NCBI GenBank assembly: GCA_965206395.1
Contig: CBDBJK010000028.1
Span: 21,878 to 85,877, forward strand
Origin: CBDBJK01 sp965206395
GTDB lineage: Bacteria; Chloroflexota; Dehalococcoidia; Lucifugimonadales; CATOSD01
Length of the DNA: 64,000 nucleotides
Direction: 5' to 3'
Positions 1-9,347 of the stretch are shown one piece after another (within the stretch, counting starts at the first letter, position 1; every line of letters starts with the position of its first letter). Made by a program: the position numbers and the translations under genes. The notes beneath the pieces are model-generated. The model was given only the letters and a program-made list of their open reading frames with translations, was not told where the DNA came from and ran no database searches.

Positions 1-303
1 CGCAACGATTCTGGCGGTGAAGTCGTTTTCTTCAATGGCGAAAACAAACTTCTCAAAGACGAGGCTGATGAAATCGAATGTAGTGGAAACCTCGACCTTG
101 AGCAAAGCTTGCTGGTCGACGCGAGTCCAGAGGACGGCGCTGAACTGTCTGACATCCCCCGAGGCTACGCCGTGCGTGAAGTTAACTTCATGCGTGGACC
201 GCCGGGCGCCGTGAGGATGAACATCAAGAATGGAGAAAACAATACAAGTGCGATAGAAGAACGCCGCATGAAATATCTGCCTGATACGATATTTCCCAGA
301 TAA
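1..303 (+). CDS. C-terminal part of an unrecognised protein (cut by window start)
   Basis: The first frame is open from base 1 to a TAA at 301-303, giving about 100 residues of an acidic protein with no internal stop. It begins RNDSGGEVVFFNGENK and ends YLPDTIFPR. There is no start in view, so it is taken as the 3' end of a gene entering from the left. I do not recognise a domain, membrane segment or catalytic motif in it. It converges with the helicase gene on the other strand, about 100 bases away. A chance open frame is possible at this length. Confidence 0.4.
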   Translation, partial: RNDSGGEVVFFNGENKLLKDEADEIECSGNLDLEQSLLVDASPEDGAELSDIPRGYAVREVNFMRGPPGAVRMNIKNGENNTSAIEERRMKYLPDTIFPR

Positions 304-405
304 AGTTATGCTCAATTAGCGACCCTTCAATCTGAGATGCAACAGACTATACGGCTACCTGCTAATGTTGTCAACTACCATCAGCGCCCTCGATTTAGGG
401 CAGCA

Positions 406-1719
406 TCAGCGATTGCCGCGAAATCTTCTACGGCCCGACGGTTTGGCAGACGGAGGCTTGCGACTTTCGCCTGAGTTGGTGGCATTGCTCGGAGACCGGC
501 TAGCCGTTGTCGTCCTGTTAGGATTGCCGCCGCGCCGCGACTGTTGTTGAGCCTGAGGCTGGTGAGCTCGCTCTGTCTGTGTTTCGGTGCCGAATCTGCC
601 GTAGTCGAAACCAGGCAAGCGACGCCTTTCGATTCTGGCTCCCAGCAATTCTTCGATCCTACGCACCAGGGCTTCGTCTTCCGGCAAGAAGAACGTGATC
701 GCCTCACCCGTGTTCTGGGCGCGACCCGTGCGGCCTATTCGGTGTATGTAGGCGTCGACAGTGTTCGGCATGTCGAAGTTGATCACGTGAGAAATCTCGG
801 TCACGTCGATACCCCGTGAGGCAATATCGGTGGCAACGAGAAAGTCGAATTGACCGTCGCGGAAACCGTTGATCGACTTCAGCCTCTTGTTCTGAGGCAT
901 GTTGCCTTGAAGGGCCGTCACGCGATAATTCCGCTGTTCAAGGTCTAGGGCCAGTCTGCGTGCGCGATGTTTGGTGCGCGTGAAGATAAGCACTCGACCG
1001 GTAGGTGTCTGTTTCAGCATCGACATCAGCAGGTTTTTCTTGAGTGGCTCGGATACCGGATAGAGCGCGTGCGAAACCGTCTTCGCGGGTGCAATTATTC
1101 CGATCTGTATCGTGACCGGGTCGCTGAGAATGTCGTTAGCCAATGTTCGGATTTCGTTTGGCATGGTGGCGGCAAAGAAAAGCGTCTGGCGTTGTTTTGG
1201 AAGGTGTCCCAAAATGCGACGAATGTCGGGCAGAAAACCCATGTCGAACATGGTATCGGCTTCATCAATGACTAAAACGTCGATGTTGGATAGATCGATG
1301 CTGCGGTCGTTAAGGTGGTCTAGCAGGCGGCCGGGACAGGCAACTATAATATCCACACCGCGCCTCAGCGTCGTTACCTGCGGAACTTTGCTCACGCCAC
1401 CGTAAATAGACGTGCTGCGTATTCCAGTGTATTTTCCGAGATCGTTGCAGGTCTCGCGAATTTGTTCGGCAAGCTCGCGGGTTGGTGCGATGACAAGGGT
1501 GCGCACTCCACGTCTTGCCCTTTGTTGGCTGAGGTGATGCAAAATTGGGAGCATGAAGGCTGCCGTCTTGCCAGTGCCGGTCTGTGCGAGGCCCAAAACA
1601 TCGCGGCTTTCAAGCACTACGGGGATAGCCTGTTCCTGAATTGGCGTCGGCGTGGTGTAGCCTGCTGTATTGACGCCGTCTAGCACGCGTTGATCGAGAT
1701 TAAACTGTTCGAAATTCAA
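406..1719 (-). CDS. DEAD-box ATP-dependent RNA helicase (RhlE/CshA type)
   Basis: This is a 437-residue cytoplasmic RNA helicase that unwinds short RNA duplexes in ribosome assembly or mRNA decay. Visible motifs are the Q motif (about 5-28, FNLDQ...PTPIQ), Walker A AQTGTGKT (45-52), DEAD (152-155), a motif III variant as AATMP (about 183-187), and HRIGRTGR (326-333). Both RecA-like domains are complete. A basic Gln/Arg/Ser-rich tail (about 375-437) fits the RNA-binding extension of RhlE-like proteins. No ATG opens the frame: the start is TTG at 1717-1719, nine bases after AAGGAG. The gene is transcribed away from tag. The exact subfamily is not certain. Confidence 0.93.
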   Translation of the reverse strand: MNFEQFNLDQRVLDGVNTAGYTTPTPIQEQAIPVVLESRDVLGLAQTGTGKTAAFMLPILHHLSQQRARRGVRTLVIAPTRELAEQIRETCNDLGKYTGIRSTSIYGGVSKVPQVTTLRRGVDIIVACPGRLLDHLNDRSIDLSNIDVLVIDEADTMFDMGFLPDIRRILGHLPKQRQTLFFAATMPNEIRTLANDILSDPVTIQIGIIAPAKTVSHALYPVSEPLKKNLLMSMLKQTPTGRVLIFTRTKHRARRLALDLEQRNYRVTALQGNMPQNKRLKSINGFRDGQFDFLVATDIASRGIDVTEISHVINFDMPNTVDAYIHRIGRTGRAQNTGEAITFFLPEDEALVRRIEELLGARIERRRLPGFDYGRFGTETQTERAHQPQAQQQSRRGGNPNRTTTASRSPSNATNSGESRKPPSAKPSGRRRFRGNR

Positions 1720-2168
1720 AAAAGAAAACTCCTTGACCCTATTGAGCCAAGTCGAATTCTCAGCTCTTTATTATGTTTGGAAATCTGCAAAAATGGTCCT
1801 GGTAACCAGATGTCAGGCCTCTTCCATAGGCCCGACCTTCATTATAGCAGTTGTAGAGTGCTCAAAGTAGGGCGAGGCCGCGCCGAAGACCTCACAAGGC
1901 CTGATGCACGCAACTCCATTGTCAAAAGGCTTATCGGCCTCGCTCCCCTGTTTATACCCGGTGTAAATTGCCCATTGAAGCTGGTACAAGTTCCGGTAAA
2001 TCGTAAACTCACTCGCATTCAGCTTCGTTCTGAACGTTCACTTCACGATGTCGGCGGCTGCGATTTCGTTGACCTTGGATTCCTGCGCGCCTATAATCGC
2101 TTGTGTGATTGCGGATTGTCACGGTGTGCGAAGAATTTATTGGATCAGCTACGGCAAAGAAGGACGGT
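1720..2168. other. Intergenic region between divergent helicase and tag genes
   Basis: About 450 bases between two divergently read genes. Open frames exist on both strands here, but none has a recognisable domain, a good ribosome-binding site or conserved-looking composition. It must hold the promoters of both neighbours. I see no clear -35/-10 pair, and it may include a decayed gene. Confidence 0.4.
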
Positions 2169-2732
2169 ATGACGAAGCGATGTGATTGGCCCGGCTCCGA
2201 CGCTCTCATGACTGAATACCATGATAATGAGTGGGGCGTGCCTCTTCACGACGACCAGAAATTGTTCGAGTTTCTTATCCTCGAAGGCGCGCAGGCGGGC
2301 CTCAGCTGGCAGACAATCCTCAGAAAGAGGCAGAACTACCGCAAAGCGTTTGATGGCTTCGACATCGAGAAGGTGGCCGCTTATGGCGACCAGGACGTTG
2401 CAAGGCTTCTGTCAGACGAGGGAATCGTGCGCAACAAACTCAAAGTCAACTCCGCGATTCAAAATGCTAAAGCCGTTCTCGACGTTCAAAAAGAGTTCGG
2501 AAGCTTCGATGCTTATCACTGGTCGTTAGTGGGAGGTAATCCAAAGCAAAATGCCCGGAAAACGATGTCTGACATTCCTGCTATAAGCCCGGAGTCAGAG
2601 GCCATGAGCAAAGACATGAAGAAGCGAGGTTTCAAGTTCGTCGGCCCAACGATAATTTACGCTTACATGCAGGCCACGGGCATGGTAAACGACCACGTTG
2701 TGGATTGCTTTCGGTACGAACAGTTGTCCTGA
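2169..2732 (+). CDS. tag: DNA-3-methyladenine glycosylase I
   Basis: Tag excises 3-methyladenine from alkylated DNA, starting base-excision repair. The 187-residue product matches the family length. It begins MTKRCDW and has the YHDNEWGVP block, the EGAQAGLSW segment with the conserved glutamate, and the C-terminal HVVDCF pair. C5, the early His, and the C-terminal His and Cys are the expected structural zinc ligands. The ATG at 2169 is chosen over an upstream in-frame start because the Tag family begins at this point and AGAAGG lies just upstream. The TlpA-like gene follows after 9 bases, so the two may be cotranscribed. Confidence 0.95.
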   Translation: MTKRCDWPGSDALMTEYHDNEWGVPLHDDQKLFEFLILEGAQAGLSWQTILRKRQNYRKAFDGFDIEKVAAYGDQDVARLLSDEGIVRNKLKVNSAIQNAKAVLDVQKEFGSFDAYHWSLVGGNPKQNARKTMSDIPAISPESEAMSKDMKKRGFKFVGPTIIYAYMQATGMVNDHVVDCFRYEQLS

Positions 2733-2741
2733 GAGGAAAAA

Positions 2742-3398
2742 ATGGCAATTAACGTATCTGTCGTCCTAGTCGTAATTCTTACGGGCTTTGCGATAGCCTG
2801 TGATGAGCGCCTAGCGGTTGCCACGTCCACTCCACTGGCGGCATCTGCACCGCAAATAGTGAACGCTATGGTGTCACCAACGCCCAGTCCTGCGGCGTCA
2901 CCAACTCCCGAACCCACGCAGACCCCGCTGCCTCTCACGACGCCTCAACCTATGTTTACTCCTGCGCCGACCCCCCAAACAGGTGCACAAGCTCCACACT
3001 TCCAGCTTACCCTTTTCGACGGAAATACACTGCATCTTTCTGATCTCAAAGGAGAGGTTGTGGTCCTCAACTTCTGGGCATCATGGTGTCAACCCTGTCG
3101 ATACGAGATGCCTGCTTTCGAGGCAATCTGGCAAGAGTACAGAGATCAAGGCGTGGTGTTCGTTGGTGTAGCGGTTTCAGATTTCGAAGAGGATGCAAGG
3201 GCGTTCTCGGAAGAGGTTGGAGTCACCTATCCTCTCGGACTGGACATTGAGGACAAAGTGGCAAACTCCTACCACATAACGGCCATGCCGACGACCTACT
3301 TCATAGACCGCGACGGAAATGTGGCCCGCAAACGCACAGGTTATGCCAACGAAGGGGTCTTGCGAATCTTCATAAAGGGCCAGTTGACAACAGAGTAA
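2742..3398 (+). CDS. TlpA/ResA-like thioredoxin-fold lipoprotein
   Basis: A 218-residue exported thiol-disulfide oxidoreductase. An N-terminal signal peptide ends in a lipobox (GFAIAC, Cys20). A Pro/Thr/Ser-rich linker (about 30-80) follows, then the redoxin domain with active site WCQPC (Cys116, Cys119) and a cis-Pro loop AMPTTYF near 189. Such proteins keep cysteines reduced on the outer face of the membrane, for example in cytochrome maturation. No cytochrome biogenesis genes are nearby, so the partner is unknown. The start follows GAGAGGAAAAA closely and lies 9 bases after tag. Confidence 0.9.
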   Translation: MAINVSVVLVVILTGFAIACDERLAVATSTPLAASAPQIVNAMVSPTPSPAASPTPEPTQTPLPLTTPQPMFTPAPTPQTGAQAPHFQLTLFDGNTLHLSDLKGEVVVLNFWASWCQPCRYEMPAFEAIWQEYRDQGVVFVGVAVSDFEEDARAFSEEVGVTYPLGLDIEDKVANSYHITAMPTTYFIDRDGNVARKRTGYANEGVLRIFIKGQLTTE

Positions 3399-3466
3399 CA
3401 GGCCTAGCCTTTAGAGCGAATGTCAGCGGTCCCAGCCTGCTCCCTGTCATCCAGGTGATTTGCCGA

Positions 3467-4780
3467 CTATTGCCGAACGCCCTTGGCATACATCACTCGT
3501 CCTTTCAGCGGGCTTTTGCTCGTGACCTCAAAGTAAGCCATATGAGGCTGGTCTTCCGAGTCGATCTTAAGAACGACGAGCTGACCCAGTATCTTGCCTC
3601 CTGCGTCAACGGCTGTCTGAGTCTGCCATGCCGAGCCGTCCCAAACAGCAAGCATAATCTTCTCTTCGTCAGAATAAGCAATCCAGGGGTTGCCTTCGCT
3701 ATCTAGCGCCAGCGATGTTATGTGCCTTGCGCCGACAAAACCGAAAGTTAACTTGTCGAGGTTGCCCAGGTCACTAAACTCCCAAACTGTGTCGTCGGCT
3801 CCCCTCGTTGCATACCTGACAACGCCTGAAATCGGCGACTGCCTGAGAAGGTAGCTCACGTGATAGCGACTGTCTGAATCGATAATCAGCGATGAGAACA
3901 GCCCTGCGTCGCTTTCGCTGTCGACCACGCTGATGCTCCATCCCGAATCGTCCCTGCTTGCCAAAGCTAAAGTCTGATTATCCTGGCCGAAATAGGTAAT
4001 GTGCGGATTCCCCTCTGGGTCAACCGCAACAGAAGTCGCATACTTGTAGGTCAGAGGGCCGCTGCCAGTATCTTCCACGATCCATTCGCCTGAATCATCC
4101 TTGTGATAATACTCGACGCCACCGCCGCCGAAATCAATTGGATCTATGGCGCTGATGTGGACGCCGCCATCGCTATCAACCGTGATACGAGTGTCCCAGC
4201 CATCGTGGCCCTGATCGAGGAGTTTCTCGAACTTCCACTCCCCGTTTTCGAGCGATGACAATATCGCATCTCCTTTGTCTGGCTGGAAAGAGGAGTCTTG
4301 ATGGTCGTGATATACGATGTGAGGCACGTCATCAGAACCGATAGCAATATCCAGAGGGCCGTAGAAGTACCCGCGAACCACGTTTGATATGTCCCACGTC
4401 GAGCCGTTGCGTACAGCGTTCCTCACAAAGCCGGACTGCGCCTCCAGCATGTACGCCACGTTCGGCACATCGTCGGTCGTGAGCGCCAGAGAAGGCTTCG
4501 TGCCAGTGTCGATTTCCTCTATCGTCCATGCGAAAGCACCTGATGCTTCCTGTGCAGGCGGCGAAGTCTGCGCCCCTGCTGTCGCAGTAGGCTGTGTCTG
4601 CGAAGGGGGCGTGACCGCAGGCTGTGGTGGAGAACTGGTAGGAGAGGCAGCCGGCGGAGCAGCTACGGCAGGTGGCGGAGTCGCTGTGACAGATGTTGAC
4701 GCGCCGCTACACGCTAGAGCAAGAATACCCACCGACATTGCGACAAGCGAAACCACAAACGGACCTTTGTTCAACCTCAT
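3467..4780 (-). CDS. Lipoprotein with propeller-like repeats, function unknown
   Basis: A 437-residue secreted protein. It has a signal peptide with lipobox LALAC (Cys24), then a long Pro/Thr/Ala/Ser-rich tether (about 28-80). The rest is a repeated pattern of the type V-D-x-x-G-x-x-H-I-x-x-x, at least six times (for instance DSDGGVHISAI, DPEGNPHITYF, DSEDQPHMAYF). This periodicity resembles six- or seven-bladed beta-propellers. No catalytic residues can be assigned. It is convergent with the TlpA-like gene and is probably an extracellular binding or sensing protein anchored to the membrane. Confidence 0.8.
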   Translation of the reverse strand: MRLNKGPFVVSLVAMSVGILALACSGASTSVTATPPPAVAAPPAASPTSSPPQPAVTPPSQTQPTATAGAQTSPPAQEASGAFAWTIEEIDTGTKPSLALTTDDVPNVAYMLEAQSGFVRNAVRNGSTWDISNVVRGYFYGPLDIAIGSDDVPHIVYHDHQDSSFQPDKGDAILSSLENGEWKFEKLLDQGHDGWDTRITVDSDGGVHISAIDPIDFGGGGVEYYHKDDSGEWIVEDTGSGPLTYKYATSVAVDPEGNPHITYFGQDNQTLALASRDDSGWSISVVDSESDAGLFSSLIIDSDSRYHVSYLLRQSPISGVVRYATRGADDTVWEFSDLGNLDKLTFGFVGARHITSLALDSEGNPWIAYSDEEKIMLAVWDGSAWQTQTAVDAGGKILGQLVVLKIDSEDQPHMAYFEVTSKSPLKGRVMYAKGVRQ

Positions 4781-4986
4781 CTGACCTCCCTCACTCTACA
4801 ACAGCTTTGCGAACTTCATGTCCGATTTTTTAGATGCACCTGATGCAGCCAGCGTTTCACCGCAGACCGTCATCCATAGAAGTCACCAATAGAATGATCG
4901 AATTCAGTCGGGCTAATCCGCTGGCTGGCCGTTGACCTTTGCCTGAATTCGTACTTCTGGGCCTTGCGGCTGCGCCCGTAGTCTTA

Positions 4987-5866
4987 GAGCGTCTAACAAA
5001 ACCTAATAAAAGGGGTTAGAATCTGGACATTCTCTGGAGGAGGATGACCTAATGTCTAAGCCCCTTGTAAGCGATGAATTCTGGGAACTGGTGCAACCTT
5101 TACTGCCGCCACAACCACCGAAGCCGAAAGGAGGAAGGCCCAGGATACCTGACAGACAGGTCCTAAGTGGGATACTGTTCGTGCTAAAGACAGGCATTGG
5201 CTGGGAAGACCTACCCAAGGAGATGGACTGTGGCAGTGGGATGACCTGCTGGAGGCGCCTCAGAGATTGGCACCAGTCGGGAGTCTGGGAGCGCATCCAC
5301 TTGGTATGCCTTGAGCGCCTGCAAGCAGCTGAGCGCATAGACTGGACTCGCGCAGTGCTGGACAGTGCTTCAGTGCGAGCAGTTTTTGGGGGCAGAAAAC
5401 AGGCCCCAACCCCACGGACAGGGCGAAGGCGGGTAGCAAGCATCATATCATAACCGATGCCCAGGGCATTCCACTGGCGGTCAGGTTGACTGGCGCGAAC
5501 GCTCACGATGTCACCCAAGCCCTTGAGTTGGTGGATGCCATACCTGCTGTCAAGGGCAAGCGAGGCAGGCCTCGCAAGCGTCCTCTTCAGGCGCAGGGAG
5601 ACAGAGGGTATGACTCTGAGCCTGTTCGCAAGGAGTTGAAGAAGCGACATATCTGGCCGCTGCTGGCCAAGCGAGGTGAGCCGCATGGCAGCGGGTTGGG
5701 TGTGCATAGATGGGTGGTTGAGAGAAGCCTGAGTTGGCTTCATCAGTTCCGACGCTTACGGGTTCGATATGAGCGCAGGGCAGACATACATGAGGCTTTC
5801 TTGGCCATAGGTTGTGCCATCATCTGCTCTCGCTTTCTGTTCCAATAATGGTTTTGTTAGACGCTC
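4987..5866 (+). mobile_element. 880-bp IS5-family insertion sequence, copy A
   Basis: The ends are perfect inverted repeats starting GAGCGTCTAACAAAACC (4987 and complement of 5866). The flanks carry a 3-bp target duplication TTA (4984-4986 and 5867-5869). One transposase is encoded in two overlapping frames. A second copy of the same length lies at 62971-63850 with target duplication TAA, so the target consensus is TNA, as described for the IS1031 subgroup of IS5. The same translated frames on both strands indicate the two copies are essentially identical and recently moved. Confidence 0.95.
5052..5848 (+). CDS. IS5-family transposase made by programmed -1 frameshift (copy A)
   Basis: Frame A (5052-5453) encodes the DUF4096-like N-terminal part (MSKPLVSDEFW...) with the first catalytic Asp in VLDSASVRAV. 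Frame B continues with NPTDRAKAGSK, then HDV, GDRGYDS (second Asp) and VERSLSW (catalytic Glu), ending at 5848. The frames join at a T5G5 run (5383-5392): slipping back one base gives FGGQKTGPNPTDRAKAGSK, the usual family sequence, while frame A alone ends soon after. The same run is present in the second copy, so this looks like programmed recoding rather than damage. ATG at 5052 follows a GGAGGAGG site. Confidence 0.9.
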
Positions 5867-5908
5867 TTATATAGTACGGTGATACACGCAACGCAATAGG
5901 AGGCCATA

Positions 5909-6994
5909 ATGACTACTTCTGACGAGTCTCTGAAAGCCGTAAGAGAATACGCCGACGACTACGAGTTGGATTTGGGCTGGCTGGATACGCGAGGCGAGTG
6001 GGGCATCCGCGCGGAGCCTGATAAACGCGGCCTGACTCTAGCTGATATTCAGGTTGGCTCCTACGGCGATGCACCCGACCAAAGTAACAATCAGACAGGC
6101 AGACCACGTGGCGCAGCCGCTCGACCGGACGGGTTTCGCACTGGCGGTTATTCGGCGCTCACTAAGTCAGACATATGGTTGACAAACGCCGCAATGCTCT
6201 ACGAAGAGGCTCTCCAGCGCCAGTGGAGTTCGGCGACGGACATCCCCTGGGAAACCATCAAGCCTCTTCCAGACGACATTGAACGCGCTCAGTGTCAGTT
6301 AGCCACCTTTCTCACAGAGGTTGAGTTCGTTGCCGCCGATGTGCCGGGTCGCTGGATCGCCAGCACCACGCCCGATTACTTCGAGCCGAGAATGTTCCTG
6401 GTCACTCAGATCATGGACGAGTCCCGCCATCTGGATGTGTTCCGCAAGCGGGCCTTCGCGAATGGCGGTGGACTGATGCAGCGGCCTACTATCACCACAA
6501 GCGGCGTCGTTGGCAGCATCGACCTTTCGCGCGACTTCACTGAGATGTCCTCACGCCTTCACATTTCGGGCGAAGGCGCTGTATTGACACTCTTCCGTAT
6601 GGGCGAGCTAATGGCCTACAACGAAGCCGAAAAGCGCATGTACAGGCTTGCGGCTCAAGACGAGTCTCGCCATGTCGCGTTCGGCGTAATGCACATGAGA
6701 TACCTCAGCGAGACCGAGCCAGACCGCCGTGAGGAGATTCACTGCTACCTCGACGAGGGCGAGCGTGGCCTGATGGCAGGCAATCAGAACCCGGCTGGTG
6801 GCGACTCGGTATCCACGGAATCGCTGGCAATTCTGCTTGGCGGCGGGATAAATAACTACGATGAAGGATTCAACAAGCTGCTGGCTATTCGTCGTCGTCA
6901 GATCAAAGAATACGTGCAGCGCATCAGGTCGGCAGGTTATGGAGAGCGCTTCGAGAACGGACGCGCCAACGCCGAGATGATGAAGTATATTTAG
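5909..6994 (+). CDS. Ferritin-like di-iron protein, probable oxygenase/oxidoreductase (metal-binding paralogue)
   Basis: A 361-residue soluble helical protein with two ExxH motifs, ESRH at 171-174 and ESRH at 252-255. Upstream carboxylates sit at about Glu139 and Glu222, with the spacing of R2-like ferritin-superfamily di-iron centres. It therefore probably binds two metal ions and activates oxygen; the substrate is unknown. AGGAGG precedes the ATG. Downstream genes on the same strand are a second ferritin-like paralogue lacking the metal ligands, two SCP2-like proteins and an FmdB zinc ribbon. An IS630-type element now separates it from them, starting 5 bases after its stop. It could be an AurF-like N-oxygenase, an R2-like oxidase or something new. 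Confidence 0.78.
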   Translation: MTTSDESLKAVREYADDYELDLGWLDTRGEWGIRAEPDKRGLTLADIQVGSYGDAPDQSNNQTGRPRGAAARPDGFRTGGYSALTKSDIWLTNAAMLYEEALQRQWSSATDIPWETIKPLPDDIERAQCQLATFLTEVEFVAADVPGRWIASTTPDYFEPRMFLVTQIMDESRHLDVFRKRAFANGGGLMQRPTITTSGVVGSIDLSRDFTEMSSRLHISGEGAVLTLFRMGELMAYNEAEKRMYRLAAQDESRHVAFGVMHMRYLSETEPDRREEIHCYLDEGERGLMAGNQNPAGGDSVSTESLAILLGGGINNYDEGFNKLLAIRRRQIKEYVQRIRSAGYGERFENGRANAEMMKYI

Positions 6995-6999
6995 GGCTA

Positions 7000-8248
7000 G
7001 TGGTCCAACATCATTGAAATGAATACCATGATAGTCATTGTTCCTCTTGGGGGTTCAATCGTAACGTTGAACCGAGGAGGAACCATGATGTCTACCAAGA
7101 AGTACCGTATCAGACTGACTACCGACGAACAACAGGAACTCAACGCCTTGGTCTCACGCGGTCGGGCTGCGGCGTACAAACAGACCCATGCGCGCATTCT
7201 GCTGATGAGCGATGAGTCACGCTCGGACGGGGGAATGAAGGACGCGGATATCACCAGCGCGCTCGGTGTGGGACAGTCAACAGTCGAGCGAATACGCAAG
7301 CGCTGTGTGGAGGAGGGGGTCGAGTCTGCGCTGAATCGCAAAAAGCAACTGCGTCGGCGTCAAAAGAGACTGGACGGCGAAGGTGAAGCACGGTTGATAG
7401 CGATGGCCTGCGGGGAACCGCCGGAGGGGCGTGCCAGTTGGACCCTGAAGCTGTTGGCTGACCAGTTGGTCGAGTGTGAGATAGTCGGGACCATTAGCAC
7501 CGAGACGGTTCGCCAGGCGCTTAAAAAAAAACGAACTGAAGCCGTGGCTGAAGCAGAGTTGGTGCATCCCGCCCGGTCAGAGCGCGGAGTTTGTGTGCGC
7601 GATGGAAGACGTGATGGAAGACGTACTGGAGGTCTACCAACGGCCGTACGATGGGAATGAGGTTCTGGTGTGCATGGATGAGACGAGCAAACAGCAAGTC
7701 AAGGAGACGCGAGTGCCGCGTCCCGCAGCGCCCGGCTTATCGGCGGCATACGACTACGAATACGAGCGCAATGGAGTGAGCAGCCTGTTCATGCTGTTTG
7801 CACCGTTGGACGGATGGCGCCGAGTCGAGGTCAGAGAGCGTCGCACGAAGGTGGACTGGGCGCATGTGATAAAGAAACTGGTCGACGAGGACTACCCTGA
7901 CAGAGACCGGATCGTGCTGGTAATGGACAATCTCAACACTCACAAGCTGTCCTCGCTATACGAGGCATTCGAGCCTGCTGAGGCGAGGCGTATAGCTGAG
8001 CGACTGGAGATACACTACACTCCCAAACACGGGAGTTGGTTGAATATGGCGGAGATAGAGATCGGTGTGCTGGCTCGACAGTGCCTGGACCGACGGATTG
8101 CCAATCAAGACATCCTGCGCGGCGAGGTCAATGCTTGGCAGAATCAACGCAACCGGGATGTGATACGAGTGGATTGGCGCTTCACTACCGAGGATGCGCG
8201 CATCAAGCTAAAGTCACTCTACCCATCAATACAAAAACGTTGAACCAC
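7000..8248 (+). mobile_element. IS630-type insertion sequence, copy 1 (1249 bp)
   Basis: Ends are imperfect inverted repeats beginning GTGGTCCAAC (left) and GTGGTTCAAC (right, read inward), flanked by a TA duplication (6998-6999, 8249-8250). The site restored without the element is CTAG. Three further copies lie at 15358-16608, 22106-23355 and 32107-33344. The element carries one transposase gene whose two frames join at a run of nine A. This is the only copy with no lesion other than that run. Confidence 0.95.
7085..8243 (+). CDS. IS630-family transposase, two frames joined at an A9 run (copy 1)
   Basis: The first frame starts at ATG 7085 just after GAGGAGGAACC. It encodes two helix-turn-helix segments (VSRGRAAAYKQTHARILL; ITSALGVGQSTVERIRKRC). 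At nine A (7523-7531) the productive frame moves by +1, equivalent to losing one A, and continues KNELKPWLKQSWCIPP. The DDE domain then follows: CMDETSK (Asp), VMDNLNTHK (Asp) and HGSWLNMAEIE (Glu). Slippage on the A run, by polymerase or ribosome, would make the full product of about 385 residues. The second frame ends YPSIQKR at 8243, within the right end of the element. Confidence 0.88.
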
Positions 8249-8275
8249 TAGGCCCAGACTGGAAATTTCTAAGAA

Positions 8276-9345
8276 ATGACCGAAAAAACCTCTGATGAGG
8301 CGAAAGCCGAGCAGCCTCCTGAAGAAACCCGGGATGTTCCTAAACCCTCACTGGCCTAGATGGACCGCACACTTGAGTGGGGAGTCAGGGTAAAGCCTGG
8401 CAAGAACGGGCTAACTATGGGTTCGTTGAACGTGGGCATCTACGGCGAGATTCCCGACCACTGGGAAGACCAGACGAGGATGCCACGCGGCGCGTATCCC
8501 ATGCCTGGCGTCCCACCTATTGGCTATAGCCTTCGCAACAAGTACGAGCTATGGGCCGACAACGCCCCGGAGCTTTACGAAGAGGCTATTCAACGCCGCT
8601 GGGTTCCCGCTACCGACATCCCCTGGGGAACGATTGAACCCCTTCCCGACGATGTCGAAGCTGCTATGTGCCAACTTAGCACCGAGTTAAGCCAGCAGGC
8701 CAATGTCGAATTCGAGGTCATCGGAAGCTGGCTTCAACATATGTCATTTGGTTACCACGAGGTCAAGAACTTCCTGGCAACCGAGATGTTCGACGCGGCG
8801 CGCCATTGCGAGGCATTCCGTAAGCGGGCGCTCGTGAACGGCGGTGGCATGGGGCTGGAAAGCAAGGGTGAGGTCAACCGAATGATTCTGGAGAGCAAGG
8901 GAGGATGGACGGAAACCGTGCTATTCCTGCATCTCCTTCGCGGTACCTTCACTATGACGATCTATCGGTACGGCGAGCAGTTCGCCCACAACGAAGCCGA
9001 GAGGATGTTGTTTGCTCGCTGCATGCAGGACAAGGCCCGTCATATCGCCTATGGATTGATGCACCTGCGTACGCGATCACACATCAGCCTGACAAACCGC
9101 TAGTCTTGACACGGCTGCTGAACATCGGTGAGCGCGTCTTTGAACGCGAGCTTAACGATCCAGTGCTTAGAGAGTCGCTGGCCATAATCTTCGGAGGCGG
9201 CATCGAGGGCGCGCGCGCGGGGATGAGGCAATTCGAGCGTCTGATGGGCCACTTTGCGCAGCAATACCTATCCTACACCGACTGGTTGGGCCTTCACCGG
9301 GGCGAGGCATTCCCCAATGGTTTGGCTCGATACCTGGAGGCGTAG
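8276..9345 (+). pseudogene. Ferritin-like paralogue without metal ligands, broken by amber codon and frameshift
   Basis: Reading from ATG 8276, codon 28 is TAG (8357-8359), exactly where the intact paralogue upstream has Trp (LAxMDRTLEWG versus LGWLDTRGEW), a one-step TGG to TAG change. The frame then runs to about 9070, where one missing base moves it by -1. The other frame completes the protein (YAITHQPDK...LARYLEA) to 9345. Aligned without gaps to the first paralogue, all four metal-ligand glutamates are replaced (139 Ala, 171 Ala, 222 Gly, 252 Lys), while both ExxH histidines remain. The intact ancestor was therefore probably an inactive partner subunit. It lies 26 bases after the IS630-type element and 2 bases before the next gene. 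Confidence 0.8.
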
Positions 9346-9347
9346 AC

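Noticed and set aside
1690..2172. 160-codon frame between helicase and tag
   Set aside because: No domain, poor start, overlaps the helicase start region; composition does not look selected.
5003..5743. Long minus-strand frame inside the 880-bp IS, repeated at 62987-63727
   Set aside because: It is the antisense of the transposase gene and is duplicated only because the IS is duplicated. It is rich in Ser, Arg and Leu with no domain.
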